In this document: piece after piece, positions 17,424-26,332 of the stretch
How the letters are laid out: every line of letters starts with the position of its first letter
How positions within the stretch are numbered: position 1 is the first letter of the stretch
The notes under the pieces: model-generated
Database searches by the model: none
Told to the model about the DNA's origin: nothing
Seen by the model: only the letters and a program-made list of their open reading frames with translations
Position numbers and translations under genes: made by a program
Source: Acidisoma silvae
GTDB taxonomy: Bacteria > Pseudomonadota > Alphaproteobacteria > Acetobacterales > Acetobacteraceae
DNA: 64,000 nucleotides
Reading direction: 5' to 3'
Assembly: GCF_020618775.1 (NCBI RefSeq)
Contig: NZ_JAESVB010000002.1
Coordinates: 434,001-498,000, forward strand

Positions 17424-18503
17424 ATGAAGCTTCGCAGCACGCTTATGGCGGCGACTGTGCTGGCGGTTCCGGTTCTTGCCCTTCCCAGCTTGGCGAAGGC
17501 ACAGCCGGTTACCGGTCTCTATGTCGGCGCTGGCGCCGGCTATGACTACCAGGGCAGCACGAAGGTTACCGGTGGCCCGGGCGGTCTCGCTGGCGGTCGC
17601 GCCTTCTACAAGGGTGGCGTTTCCGGTAGCGGCAGCATCGGCTACGGCCTCGGCAATGGTCTGCGTCTCGAAATCGAGGGCATCTACCTTCGTGCTTCGA
17701 ACAAGAACATCAAGCCGGGCGCTTATGGTCCGAACAACGCTTACCATGGCTACCAGCAGAAGTACGGCGCGTTCGCGAACGCTCTGTATGACATCGATGT
17801 CGGCAGCCCCTACATCTTCCCGTATGTCGGTGCCGGCGTTGGCTACCTCTGGACCTCCATCCCGAGCGGCGCTGTGACCTCGGCTGGCGTTTCCAACATC
17901 AGCGACACCTCGGGCAGCTTCGCTTACCAGGGCATCGCTGGCGTCTCGATCCCGGTTCCCCCGGCTCCGGGCCTCTCGATCACGGCTGAGTACCACTACA
18001 TCGGCCAGACCAACAAAGAGAAGTTCAGCGCGACCTACCAGGGCGCCCCGAACGACGTGACCTTTGGCCCGTCCACCACTCAGACGGTTCTTATTGGCCT
18101 GCGTTACGCCTTCAACACGCCGTCCGCTCCGCCGCCGCCGCCCGCTCCGGTGGTTGCTCCGGCTCCGGCTCCGGCCCGTACCTACCTCGTCTTCTTCGAC
18201 TGGGATAAGTACAACCTGACGCCGCGCGCCAAGGAAATCATCGCCGAGGCCGCTTCGAACTCGACGCACGTGCAGTACACGCAGATCGCTGTTAACGGCT
18301 ACACCGACACGTCGGGCACGGCCTCCTACAACATGGGTCTGTCCATCCGCCGCGCGAAGAGCGTTCAGGCTCAGCTGATCGCCGACGGCGTCCCGGCTTC
18401 CGCGATCTCCATCGCGGGCTATGGCGACACCCACCTGCTGGTTCCGACCGGCCCGGGCGTCCGCGAGCCGCAGAACCGCCGCGTCGAAATCATCATCAAG
18501 TAA
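17424..18503 (+). CDS. OmpA-family outer-membrane protein
   Basis: Outer-membrane porin-like protein of 359 residues that probably anchors the outer membrane to peptidoglycan. It has a signal peptide (to LAKAQ) and an N-terminal 8-strand-type barrel (about residues 25-230) rich in alternating aromatic/Gly residues. A Pro/Ala hinge (PPPPPAPVVAPAPAPA) leads to a C-terminal OmpA domain with FFDWDKYNLTP, NGYTDTSGTASYN and NRRVEIIIK, including the Asp/Arg pair that binds diaminopimelate. The ATG at 17424 has GAGGAGA 8 nt upstream. The codon set is narrow (many CTC, GGC, AAG), consistent with very high expression. Two strong terminators follow. Confidence 0.92.
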   Translation: MKLRSTLMAATVLAVPVLALPSLAKAQPVTGLYVGAGAGYDYQGSTKVTGGPGGLAGGRAFYKGGVSGSGSIGYGLGNGLRLEIEGIYLRASNKNIKPGAYGPNNAYHGYQQKYGAFANALYDIDVGSPYIFPYVGAGVGYLWTSIPSGAVTSAGVSNISDTSGSFAYQGIAGVSIPVPPAPGLSITAEYHYIGQTNKEKFSATYQGAPNDVTFGPSTTQTVLIGLRYAFNTPSAPPPPPAPVVAPAPAPARTYLVFFDWDKYNLTPRAKEIIAEAASNSTHVQYTQIAVNGYTDTSGTASYNMGLSIRRAKSVQAQLIADGVPASAISIAGYGDTHLLVPTGPGVREPQNRRVEIIIK

Positions 18504-18533
18504 TTTCCCTTTCGGGAACTTGCCGAATGGTGA

Positions 18534-18565
18534 GGGGCGCTCCGCAAGGAGCGCCCCTTTCGTTT
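18534..18565 (+). terminator. Rho-independent terminator of the OmpA-type gene
   Basis: Perfect 10-bp GC-rich stem GGGGCGCTCC / GGAGCGCCCC with a GCAA tetraloop, followed by TTTCGTTT. Confidence 0.9.
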
Positions 18566-18586
18566 GTGGGGTGACCCGTCACCCGC

Positions 18587-18619
18587 AAAAAGGGCGGCGC
18601 CGGTGGCGCCGCCCTTTTT
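18587..18619. terminator. Bidirectional terminator, OmpA-type gene / MFS gene
   Basis: AAAAAGGGCGGCGCC - GGT - GGCGCCGCCCTTTTT: a 10-bp GC stem flanked by A and T runs. It can terminate the convergent transporter gene (minus) and act as backup for the OmpA-type gene. Confidence 0.9.
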
Positions 18620-18668
18620 GCTTTCGACTGCCTGATCTGGCCGGGGCTAACCCCGGCCACCCACATCC

Positions 18669-20036
18669 TCAGCCAGCAATCTCTTCCAGGGAACGGTTGC
18701 GGGTGCGGGGCCCGAGCAGGCCGGTCGCCGCGATCACCACCACCATGCTGCCGGCGATCAGCATGAAGACGCCGGAAACGCCGAAGTCCCGCAGCGTAAA
18801 GGCGATGACGAAGGCCATGAAGATCACCGACAGGCGGCTCCAGGAATAGACGAAGCCCACCGCTACCGCGCGGATGCGCGTGGGGTACAACTCGGCCTGA
18901 TAGCTGTGGAAGGCAAAGGACAGGACGTTATTCGCCATCGTCACCAGGACGCCGAAGCCGACCACCGCCGCCGGGCTGCGCGCCTCGCCGAAACAGAGGC
19001 CAAAGACGGCGACCGCCGCCGCGCTGACGATGACCAGCACCTTGCGCTCGACCTTGTCCGCCAGACCGAAAAACAGCAGCGGTGCGAAGGGCGCGGCGAT
19101 GGCGATCAGGAAGGTATATTCAAGACTATGGGTAATGGTGATGCCGTGCTGGATCAGGAAGGTCGGCACCCAATTGGCAAAGCCGTAATAGCCGACCGCC
19201 TGGAAGACGTTGAACAGGATCAGCATCACCGTTCGCGCCAGATAGCGGCGATGCCAGATTTCCCGCAGCCTTCCTTTCTCTGCCACCGGCGCGGCGACAA
19301 GCGTCACCGGCAGTAAGGCGCCCGGCGGAACGTCCGCTTCCAGTTGTGCAACGATGCGATCGGCTTCGGCCAGTTGCCCACGCCCCGCCAGCCAGCGCGG
19401 ACTTTCCGGCAAGGGCCGCCGGATGAACCAAACGACGACTGCACCAGCCGCACCGATGATCACCAGCCAGCGCCAGCCGTCGAAACCCAGCGGCGATTGC
19501 GGCACCAGCCACCAGGCCAGGGCAGCCGCAATGGGCAGAATGCTGAACTGGATGGCGGCGTTGATGACGAAAGCGCGACCGCGCAAATGTTTCGGCATCA
19601 GCTCGGAAATATAGGTATCGATCGTCACCAGCTCGACGCCGATGCCGATGCCGGCCAGCAGGCGCCACAGATTGATGCTGGCGGCATCCGTCTGAAAGGC
19701 CATGATCAGCGTGCAGAGGCTGTACCAGATCAGGGAGACGGTGAAGATCCGCCGGCGCCCGAAGCGGTCCGCCACGAAGCCGAAGGCCAGCGTGCCGATG
19801 AAAAGACCGATGAAGAAGGCCGCGACGAAGCTGGCAATGCCGTTATTGCCGAAGAAGCCCGCGGTCGTCGCCGTGAAGATATGCGCATGGACCAGACCGG
19901 GCGCGATGGAACCGGTCAGGAAGAGGTCGAAATATTCAAAACAGCCGCCCAGCGACAGCAGCACCACCATCATCCAGATGCGGCGGGTACCGGGCAGGCG
20001 ATCGAGGCGCGCGGCGATGTCGGCGACAGATGTCAT
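18669..20036 (-). CDS. MFS transporter, sugar-porter/NiaP-like
   Basis: Inner-membrane carrier of 455 residues with about 12 predicted helices. Major-facilitator landmarks are GFVADRFGRRRIF (loop 2-3), RLLAGIGIGVELVTIDTYISE (helix 4) and PKHLRGRAF after it. The second-half motif GLADKVERKVLV and the C-terminal RNRSLEEI are like those of the sugar-porter family. Similar proteins carry sugars, aromatic acids or nicotinate; the substrate cannot be assigned. It is transcribed alone, ending at a shared bidirectional terminator, and lies next to, but not coupled with, the sensor kinase gene. Confidence 0.85.
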   Translation of the reverse strand: MTSVADIAARLDRLPGTRRIWMMVVLLSLGGCFEYFDLFLTGSIAPGLVHAHIFTATTAGFFGNNGIASFVAAFFIGLFIGTLAFGFVADRFGRRRIFTVSLIWYSLCTLIMAFQTDAASINLWRLLAGIGIGVELVTIDTYISELMPKHLRGRAFVINAAIQFSILPIAAALAWWLVPQSPLGFDGWRWLVIIGAAGAVVVWFIRRPLPESPRWLAGRGQLAEADRIVAQLEADVPPGALLPVTLVAAPVAEKGRLREIWHRRYLARTVMLILFNVFQAVGYYGFANWVPTFLIQHGITITHSLEYTFLIAIAAPFAPLLFFGLADKVERKVLVIVSAAAVAVFGLCFGEARSPAAVVGFGVLVTMANNVLSFAFHSYQAELYPTRIRAVAVGFVYSWSRLSVIFMAFVIAFTLRDFGVSGVFMLIAGSMVVVIAATGLLGPRTRNRSLEEIAG

Positions 20037-20128
20037 GATTGTTCACTCCCCGTCCGCCCATCGGTTGCAGGCAGATGACGGGGATGTGACATGGCACGCC
20101 GGCTGACGCCAGAGCGCGCTTGCCCGGG

Positions 20129-21664
20129 CTAGCGCGGCAGCGCCTGCATGCGCAGATCGGTCTTCGCCAGGCGGCGGCTGGCGCTGAATTCAGCCGGCAG
20201 AGACAGCACCGCCCGCACACCGGGATGATTGTCTTCCAGCCGCAATGTGCCGTTATGCAGTTGCACCACGGCCTGCACCAGCGACAGGCCAAGACCGGAG
20301 CCCGGCGTGCTGCGGGCGGATTCGCCACGATAGAAGCGCTCCGTCACCCGCATGCGGTCTTCGGGCGGAATGCCGGGGCCGGAATCGGCCACCACGATTT
20401 CGATGCGGTCGCCGAGCCGGCCCGCGCCCAGCAGAATAGGCTTGCCGGGGGGCGAGAATTTCAGTGCGTTTTCCAGAAGATTGGCAACTGCCTGCTGAAG
20501 CAGGTCGCGGTCACCGAACATGGGTAAAGGCGGCTGCGCCAGAAGGTCGATCTGCTGCCCCTGCTCTTCCGCCGCCGCGCCGTACAGCTCATGCATATCG
20601 GCCAGCAGCGCATAGAGATCGAGCGAGGCGAAGGCCGAGCGGCGCGCACCGGCCTCGATCTCGGCAATGCGCAGCAGACCCTGGAAGACCGAGACGATCC
20701 CGTCCAGATCCGAAGTCGCGCGTTCCACCGCCGCATGCAGATCACCGGCGTCGCGCGCATGCAGCGCCGCATCTTCCAGCCGCGCCCGCGCCCGCGTGAT
20801 CGGCGTGCGCAGGTCATGCGCGATGGCGTTGGAGACCTGGCGGACGCCATCCATCAGCCGCGCGATGCGGTCCAGCATGTCGTTGATGGTCTCAGCCAGC
20901 CGGTCGAACTCATCGCCTCGGCCGGAAATACGCACGCGATTGGACAGGTCGCCGCGCGAAATCGCATTCGCGGTCGCCGAGACATCGGCCAGGCTGCGGC
21001 GGAACAGGCTTTGAATGGCGATGGCGCCCGCCGAACCGAGCACGACCATGACCAGCACGGCCCAGAGCAGGCCGGCGGTCAGCAACGAGCGCAGCTTGGC
21101 GCGTGACCCGACGTCGCGCCCGATCAGCAGATGAAAGCCGCCCGGCAGGTCGTAACGGCGCAGCCGCGCGAGCGCCTGGCGGTCGCCGCGCTGAACCGTC
21201 AGCTCGAACCAGGAATCGGACCCCGAGACCTCTTTCGGCCAGATAGCCAGATTGCCGGCAATGGGGTGCAGGTCGTTATCGGCCAGAAGATAGATCGCGT
21301 TCTCGTCCACATTCTGGGACAGGCGATCCTGAATGGTCAGGATCAGCGCAGGAACGCCCCCTTCCTGGTAGCGCTCGCCCAATCCTTGCGCATCCGCATT
21401 GATGGCGGCTTCCACCTGCCGGTTGAGCAGGCCGGCGGTCGCCCACCATAGGAAGATCGCCAGCGCAACCGCGCTGAGGCCGAAGATGATCGCGTAAAGA
21501 GCGGCGAAGCGCAGGCCGGCAGACCGCAACAGCGGCGAGCCGCGCAGCCGCGCGAAAAACGCCCGCCGGCGGTCGCCCGGACAATGCGGCACACGCGCCA
21601 CCGTCCCGGCCCGCGGCGGACGCCGCAGCCGTATCGCGCTCAGTTTGAAACGCGCGGCGTCCAT
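20129..21664 (-). CDS. Sensor histidine kinase of the HtrA-linked two-component system
   Basis: Membrane sensor kinase of 511 residues that phosphorylates the regulator encoded just upstream. It has a basic N-terminus, a transmembrane helix near 53-75 and a periplasmic sensor loop (about 80-195). A second helix (about 196-218), HAMP and a HisKA box follow, with phospho-acceptor His283 in NAIAHDLRTPITR. The HATPase domain carries NLLENALKFS (N box), VVADSGPGIP (G1) and GSGLGLSLV (G2). The ATG is preceded by GAGGG and lies 6 nt after the regulator stop. A cognate stress signal from the envelope is likely given the linked HtrA protease. Confidence 0.92.
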   Translation of the reverse strand: MDAARFKLSAIRLRRPPRAGTVARVPHCPGDRRRAFFARLRGSPLLRSAGLRFAALYAIIFGLSAVALAIFLWWATAGLLNRQVEAAINADAQGLGERYQEGGVPALILTIQDRLSQNVDENAIYLLADNDLHPIAGNLAIWPKEVSGSDSWFELTVQRGDRQALARLRRYDLPGGFHLLIGRDVGSRAKLRSLLTAGLLWAVLVMVVLGSAGAIAIQSLFRRSLADVSATANAISRGDLSNRVRISGRGDEFDRLAETINDMLDRIARLMDGVRQVSNAIAHDLRTPITRARARLEDAALHARDAGDLHAAVERATSDLDGIVSVFQGLLRIAEIEAGARRSAFASLDLYALLADMHELYGAAAEEQGQQIDLLAQPPLPMFGDRDLLQQAVANLLENALKFSPPGKPILLGAGRLGDRIEIVVADSGPGIPPEDRMRVTERFYRGESARSTPGSGLGLSLVQAVVQLHNGTLRLEDNHPGVRAVLSLPAEFSASRRLAKTDLRMQALPR

Positions 21665-21670
21665 AGGCCC

Positions 21671-22357
21671 TCAGCCCTCATTATCGGCCCGCATGATGTA
21701 GCCGGCATTGCGGACCGTATGCAGCAGCGGCTTCGGAAAGGGCTTGTCCACCTTCTGCCGCAGGCGCGAGACATGGACGTCGATCACATTGGTCTGCGGG
21801 TCGAAATGATAGTCCCACACGCCCTCCAGCAGCATGGTGCGCGTCACGACCTGACCGGCATGGCGCATCAGATATTCCAGCAGGCGGTATTCGCGCGGTT
21901 GCAGGTCAATCTTCTGACCGGCGCGCTTCACGCTGCGCGACAGCAGGTCCATTTCCAGATCGCCCACGGCCAGACGCGTCACCGGGGAATCCGCCTTGCC
22001 GCGCCGGGTCAGCGCTTCCACCCGCGCCAGCAGTTCCGCGAAGGCGAAGGGCTTGGTGAGATAGTCGTCGCCACCCGCTTTCAGGCCCTTCACGCGGTCA
22101 TCGACCTGGCCCAGCGCCGAGAGAAACAGCACCGGCACGGTGTTTTCCTGTGCGCGGAGCGTTTCCAGAAGGCGCAGTCCGTCGACCCCACCAGGCAGCA
22201 TGCGATCCAGAATGATCGCATCGAACTGCTCGCTTGCCGCCATGAACAAGCCGTCGCGGCCATTCGCCGCATGTTCCACGACGTGATTCGCTTCCCGCAG
22301 TCCCTTGACCACGAAACCGGCGACGTCGCGGTCATCCTCGACCAGAAGAATACGCAT
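21671..22357 (-). CDS. OmpR-family response regulator
   Basis: DNA-binding response regulator of 228 residues. The receiver domain (1-120) has the acidic pocket EDD at 7-9, phospho-acceptor Asp51 (ILDRMLPGG) and the conserved Lys in YLTKPFAFAEL. The winged-helix output domain includes LQPREYRLLEYLMRHAGQVV, VIDVHVSRLRQKVD and the wing HTVRNAGYIM. It is the middle gene of htrA-regulator-kinase on the minus strand, 42 nt after the protease gene and 6 nt before the kinase gene. Confidence 0.94.
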   Translation of the reverse strand: MRILLVEDDRDVAGFVVKGLREANHVVEHAANGRDGLFMAASEQFDAIILDRMLPGGVDGLRLLETLRAQENTVPVLFLSALGQVDDRVKGLKAGGDDYLTKPFAFAELLARVEALTRRGKADSPVTRLAVGDLEMDLLSRSVKRAGQKIDLQPREYRLLEYLMRHAGQVVTRTMLLEGVWDYHFDPQTNVIDVHVSRLRQKVDKPFPKPLLHTVRNAGYIMRADNEG

Positions 22358-22399
22358 CTCAGTCCCCTCTCAACGCATCGAACATGGTGTCACGGTTTT

Positions 22400-23491
22400 T
22401 CATTGCGCTTGCGTCTCCGGACGCAGGCCGACCGTGACATTGGCCGACAGCACGCGGCCATGCCGGATGAAAGCGAGGCGCGCGCGCTCCCCGGGATGAA
22501 TTTCGGCCACCGCGCGGATCAGCCCCAGCGCCGTATCGACCTTCTTCGCATCGACCGACAGGATGCGGTCGCCGGCTCGCAGGCCGCTATGGCCGGCCGG
22601 GCCGGACGCCTGCACCATGGTCACGCGCACGCCGTCGCCGCTTTCGTCGTCGGCCAAGCCCACGCCGAGCCAGCCGCGATCAAGATGGCCGTGCTGCTCC
22701 AGGACCGAGACGACGTTTTGAGCGATCTCGCTTGGGATAGCGAAGCCGATGCCGACAGAACCGCCGGTAGGCGAGATGATGGCGGTGTCGACGCCCACCA
22801 CGCCGCCATTCAGATCAAAAGCCGGGCCGCCGGAATTGCCGGGATTGATGGGCGCGTCCAGCTGAAGGAAATCATCGAACGGCCCGCTCATGATGTCACG
22901 GCCACGGGCCGAAATGATACCGGCGGTCACCGTATTGCCCAGGCCGAAAGGGTTGCCCGCAACCATGATCCAGTCACCGACCTCCACCTGCCGGGAATCG
23001 CCCCAGCTGACATAAGGCAGCGGCCGGTCCGCCGTCACCTTGATGACAGCGATATCGGTCAACTGATCGACGCCGAGGATCTTGGCCGGCAACTGGGTGC
23101 CGTCGGCCAGAGAGACGGTGATCTTGGTCGCGCCCCCCACCACATGGTCGTTCGTGACAATGATTCCGCTGGGATCGATGATGAAACCCGACCCGGCACC
23201 ATACACTTTCTGGTGGCCCGCCTGCGGCGTCGGCGCGCCCTGGTCGCCACCGTCATCGGCTGCCGCCGCTGCCGCGCTTTCCGTCACCGCAATGCTGACG
23301 ACGGCCGGCACCACCTTTTTCACAAGGTTGCGGAAGCTCGGCAAACCCTGCTGCGCCATGGCCGGCGCGGCGGCCAGGCCCAGCGCTGCCGCCAGAGTCA
23401 GGCCCGCGCTCAGGCGCAGTCCGCCGCCGAAAGCCGGCAGCCGGGGCTGAAGCGGAAGAGGGGCGATTGATGTCATACTGCTACTTGTCAC
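22400..23491 (-). CDS. HtrA/DegP-type periplasmic serine protease, single PDZ
   Basis: Envelope quality-control protease of 363 residues. It has a signal peptide (to APAMAQ), a trypsin-like domain with catalytic His116 (TNDHVV), Asp146 (LTDIAVIKV) and Ser220 (INPGNSGGPAF), then one PDZ domain (about 265-350: GLRAGDRILSV). One PDZ, not two, makes it DegS/HhoA-like in layout, but the cleavable signal suggests it is released into the periplasm. The GTG at 23491 is chosen because GAGGG lies 8 nt upstream; the ATG at 23476 has no such site. It is first in an operon with a two-component system, implying that the system monitors misfolded envelope proteins. Confidence 0.9.
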   Translation of the reverse strand: MTSSSMTSIAPLPLQPRLPAFGGGLRLSAGLTLAAALGLAAAPAMAQQGLPSFRNLVKKVVPAVVSIAVTESAAAAAADDGGDQGAPTPQAGHQKVYGAGSGFIIDPSGIIVTNDHVVGGATKITVSLADGTQLPAKILGVDQLTDIAVIKVTADRPLPYVSWGDSRQVEVGDWIMVAGNPFGLGNTVTAGIISARGRDIMSGPFDDFLQLDAPINPGNSGGPAFDLNGGVVGVDTAIISPTGGSVGIGFAIPSEIAQNVVSVLEQHGHLDRGWLGVGLADDESGDGVRVTMVQASGPAGHSGLRAGDRILSVDAKKVDTALGLIRAVAEIHPGERARLAFIRHGRVLSANVTVGLRPETQAQ

Positions 23492-23663
23492 GAAAATCCC
23501 TCGCTCGCCCAGAGCCTGCTCACGAAAGCCGTTGCAATTTCTGAGCTTTAACCTTCCGTCATGCCGTGCTTCATCTAGGAAGGGCCGAACGGCCCTCTGC
23601 CTGCGTCAAAAAACGCTGTCCGGCAGCCAAGGGCCAGCAAGACTATCCGAAAGGAAGCGCGCC

Positions 23664-24008
23664 GTGACGACGGAACCCGTAACCATCGACGAATTCGAGC
23701 GACTCGACATTCGTGTCGGCACCATCACCGATGCTCAACCCTTTCCCGAGGCGCGCAAGCCTGCGATCAAGCTGTGGATCGATTTCGGCGGCGATCTCGG
23801 CGTGAAACGCTCCTCCGCGCAGATTACCGTGCATTACCGGCCGGACACGCTGATCGGCCGACAGGTCTGTGCTGTGGTCAATTTTCCGCCCCGGCGCATC
23901 GGTCCTTTCGTCAGCGAGGTCTTGACCTTGGGCCTGCCGGATGCGCAAGGCGGCATCGTTTTGATCAGGCCCGATTTCAAGGTGCCGGACGGAGGGAAGC
24001 TTTTTTGA
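23664..24008 (+). CDS. csaA: CsaA-type tRNA-binding/export chaperone
   Basis: Single-domain OB-fold protein of 114 residues of the CsaA/tRNA-binding family, reported elsewhere as an export-related chaperone. Hallmarks: [11 protein letters not shown], a [15 protein letters not shown] strand pair, [24 protein letters not shown] and [10 protein letters not shown]. The GTG at 23664 has AAGGAAG 7 nt upstream; longer frames begin with unrelated sequence. The stop overlaps the gpt start by one base (TGATG), so the two are translationally coupled. Confidence 0.9.
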   Translation: MTTEPVTIDEFERLDIRVGTITDAQPFPEARKPAIKLWIDFGGDLGVKRSSAQITVHYRPDTLIGRQVCAVVNFPPRRIGPFVSEVLTLGLPDAQGGIVLIRPDFKVPDGGKLF

Positions 24009-24496
24009 TGGCGCCGCAATATTACACCGTCACCTGGGACCAGTTGCACCGCGATGCGCGCGCCTTAGCCTGGCGGCTGATCGATACCGGCCCCTGGAAA
24101 GGGATCGTCGCCGTGACGCGCGGCGGCCTTATTCCGGCTGCCATCATTGCCCGCGAGCTGGAATGCCGCCTGATCGAAAGCGTCTCGGTCGAAACCTATA
24201 ACGAGGAGTCGATCGGCCATCCGGTCGTCACCAAGGCGCCGACGGCGGCCGGCGACGGCGAAGGCTTCCTGATCATCGACGATCTGGTCGATACAGGCAC
24301 TACCGCGCGCGTCGTCCGCAAGCTGCTGCCGAAAGCGCATTTCGCGACCGTCTATGCCAAGCCGGCCGGCAAGGACATCGTCGATACCTTCGTCACCGAG
24401 GTCAGCCAGAATACCTGGATTCTCTTTCCCTGGGACACCGACGCCGCGCCGCAATTCGTGGCGCCCATCGCCCGCGCGCCGGGTCGCGGCGCTTAA
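24008..24496 (+). CDS. gpt: Xanthine(-guanine) phosphoribosyltransferase
   Basis: Purine salvage enzyme that joins xanthine, guanine or hypoxanthine to PRPP; 162 residues, the expected size for Gpt. The PRPP-binding loop [13 protein letters not shown] (about residues 90-102) is intact. The N-terminal [19 protein letters not shown], the [11 protein letters not shown] loop and C-terminal TWILFPWD are typical of the family. GGAGGG about 11 nt upstream lies inside the csaA end. No other purine gene is nearby. Confidence 0.93.
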   Translation: MAPQYYTVTWDQLHRDARALAWRLIDTGPWKGIVAVTRGGLIPAAIIARELECRLIESVSVETYNEESIGHPVVTKAPTAAGDGEGFLIIDDLVDTGTTARVVRKLLPKAHFATVYAKPAGKDIVDTFVTEVSQNTWILFPWDTDAAPQFVAPIARAPGRGA

Positions 24497-24505
24497 CAAG
24501 GCTGC

Positions 24506-25720
24506 TTAGCCGCTGATCCCCATCGCGCGCTTCATGAAGAAGCGCTTGACCGGCGGCAAGCGATGGACCGCCGCAATGCCGAGGTCGCGGGCCAGACGGA
24601 TGGCGGGATTGTCGTTACTGAACAGCCGGTCCAGAGCGTCCGTCGCCGCCAGCATGGCCAGATTGTCCGGCCGCCGCTGCCGCTGATAGCGGGCAAGCAT
24701 ATCGGCCTCACCCGGATCGTTGCCCGAGGCCAGGGCCTCGCCGATCAGGTCGGACAGAACGATCGCGTCGCGCAGGCCGAGATTGAACCCTTGGCCGGCG
24801 ATGGGGTGGATGCCATGGGCGGCGTCGCCCACCAAAGCCAGCCGCTGATCGACATAGCGCGTGGCGAGCAAAGCCGAGAGCGGATAGTTCCAGCGACGGC
24901 CCAGCAGCCGGATCGGCCCCAGATGGTCCCCCAGGCGCCGCGCCACCTGATGGGTGAAACTGTCGGAGTCCATCCGCATCAGCGCGTCCGCGACAGCGGT
25001 TTTTTCCGTGAAAACGATGGCCGAGACGTGCGGCGCGCCGGCCGTTGGGCCCAAAGGAAGCTGGGCAAAGGGACCGCCGGGCAGGAAATGCTCCAGCGCC
25101 GTATTCTCATGCGGGTATTCATGGGCGATGGCACAGACCACGCCGCTCTGCCGGTAGGGATAGCGGATGACGGGAATATTCGCCTCCCGCCGCAGCGGGC
25201 TTTGCCGTCCCTCGGCCGCGATGACGAGGCGCACCTGCGCGACCAGGCCGGTGGAGAGCCGAACCGTCACGCCATCCGCGCGCCGTTCCACCCGTGCTGT
25301 GGCCGGCGCCGCCAGGGTGACGCCCCGCCCCGCGTGAAGACGGCGGTTGAGTGCGATGCGCAGGCTGCGCGCTTCCACCATCCAGCCGAAAGGACCGCTC
25401 GCCTCCCCCAGCTCGCGGCGATCGAAATGCAGGAACAGGGGGGAGGCAGGCCGGCCCGGCTTGCCGTCCGAGACATGGATCTGCTCGATCGGGCAAGGCT
25501 GGAAAGGCAACGCCTGCCACAGCGCGGCATCGTCCAGCAGAGGCTGGGTTCCGGCGGCGATCGCATAGGCCCGACCGTCGAAACCGGGATCTTCCATTGG
25601 CGGCAGGGCGGCGCGATCGACGATCAGCACGCGGGCGCCGCTTTCAGCCAGCTGGCAGGCCAGGGCACCGCCGACAGGCCCGGCTCCCAGGATGCAGACG
25701 TCAAACTCGGTATCGCTCAT
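24506..25720 (-). CDS. UbiH/COQ6-family FAD-dependent hydroxylase
   Basis: Flavoprotein monooxygenase of 404 residues, probably hydroxylating the ring of a ubiquinone precursor at the inner membrane. The N-terminal FAD motif LGAGPVGGALACQLAESG and the middle GWMVEARSLRIALNRRL are present. The family signature LVGDAAHGIHPIAGQGFNLGLRD carries the FAD-ribityl binding GD. UbiH, UbiF and UbiI cannot be reliably separated from sequence alone, so no symbol is given. It is convergent with gpt (9 bp apart) and divergent from glnK. Confidence 0.88.
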   Translation of the reverse strand: MSDTEFDVCILGAGPVGGALACQLAESGARVLIVDRAALPPMEDPGFDGRAYAIAAGTQPLLDDAALWQALPFQPCPIEQIHVSDGKPGRPASPLFLHFDRRELGEASGPFGWMVEARSLRIALNRRLHAGRGVTLAAPATARVERRADGVTVRLSTGLVAQVRLVIAAEGRQSPLRREANIPVIRYPYRQSGVVCAIAHEYPHENTALEHFLPGGPFAQLPLGPTAGAPHVSAIVFTEKTAVADALMRMDSDSFTHQVARRLGDHLGPIRLLGRRWNYPLSALLATRYVDQRLALVGDAAHGIHPIAGQGFNLGLRDAIVLSDLIGEALASGNDPGEADMLARYQRQRRPDNLAMLAATDALDRLFSNDNPAIRLARDLGIAAVHRLPPVKRFFMKRAMGISG

Positions 25721-25895
25721 CGCAACTGGTCCCTCTGTCGCGGTCTATAGGCCGTAAGTCACTGACCTTGAAAGAGCAGCTTCTGCCTCGCCCGCAGGCG
25801 CTTGACCCAATTTTCGATGCATAAAATTTAGGCAGCCCTTTCACGACATGGAGAAAAGATTAGAAATACCCCTTTCGGTGCTATCATCACGAACT

Positions 25896-26321
<426 letters not shown>

Positions 26322-26332
26322 AGGAAACCCGG

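Noticed and set aside
21584-23470. 628-residue plus-strand open frame
   Set aside because: Lies across the kinase, regulator and HtrA genes, all of which have intact motifs on the minus strand; the plus frame is His/Arg/Gln-rich without domains.
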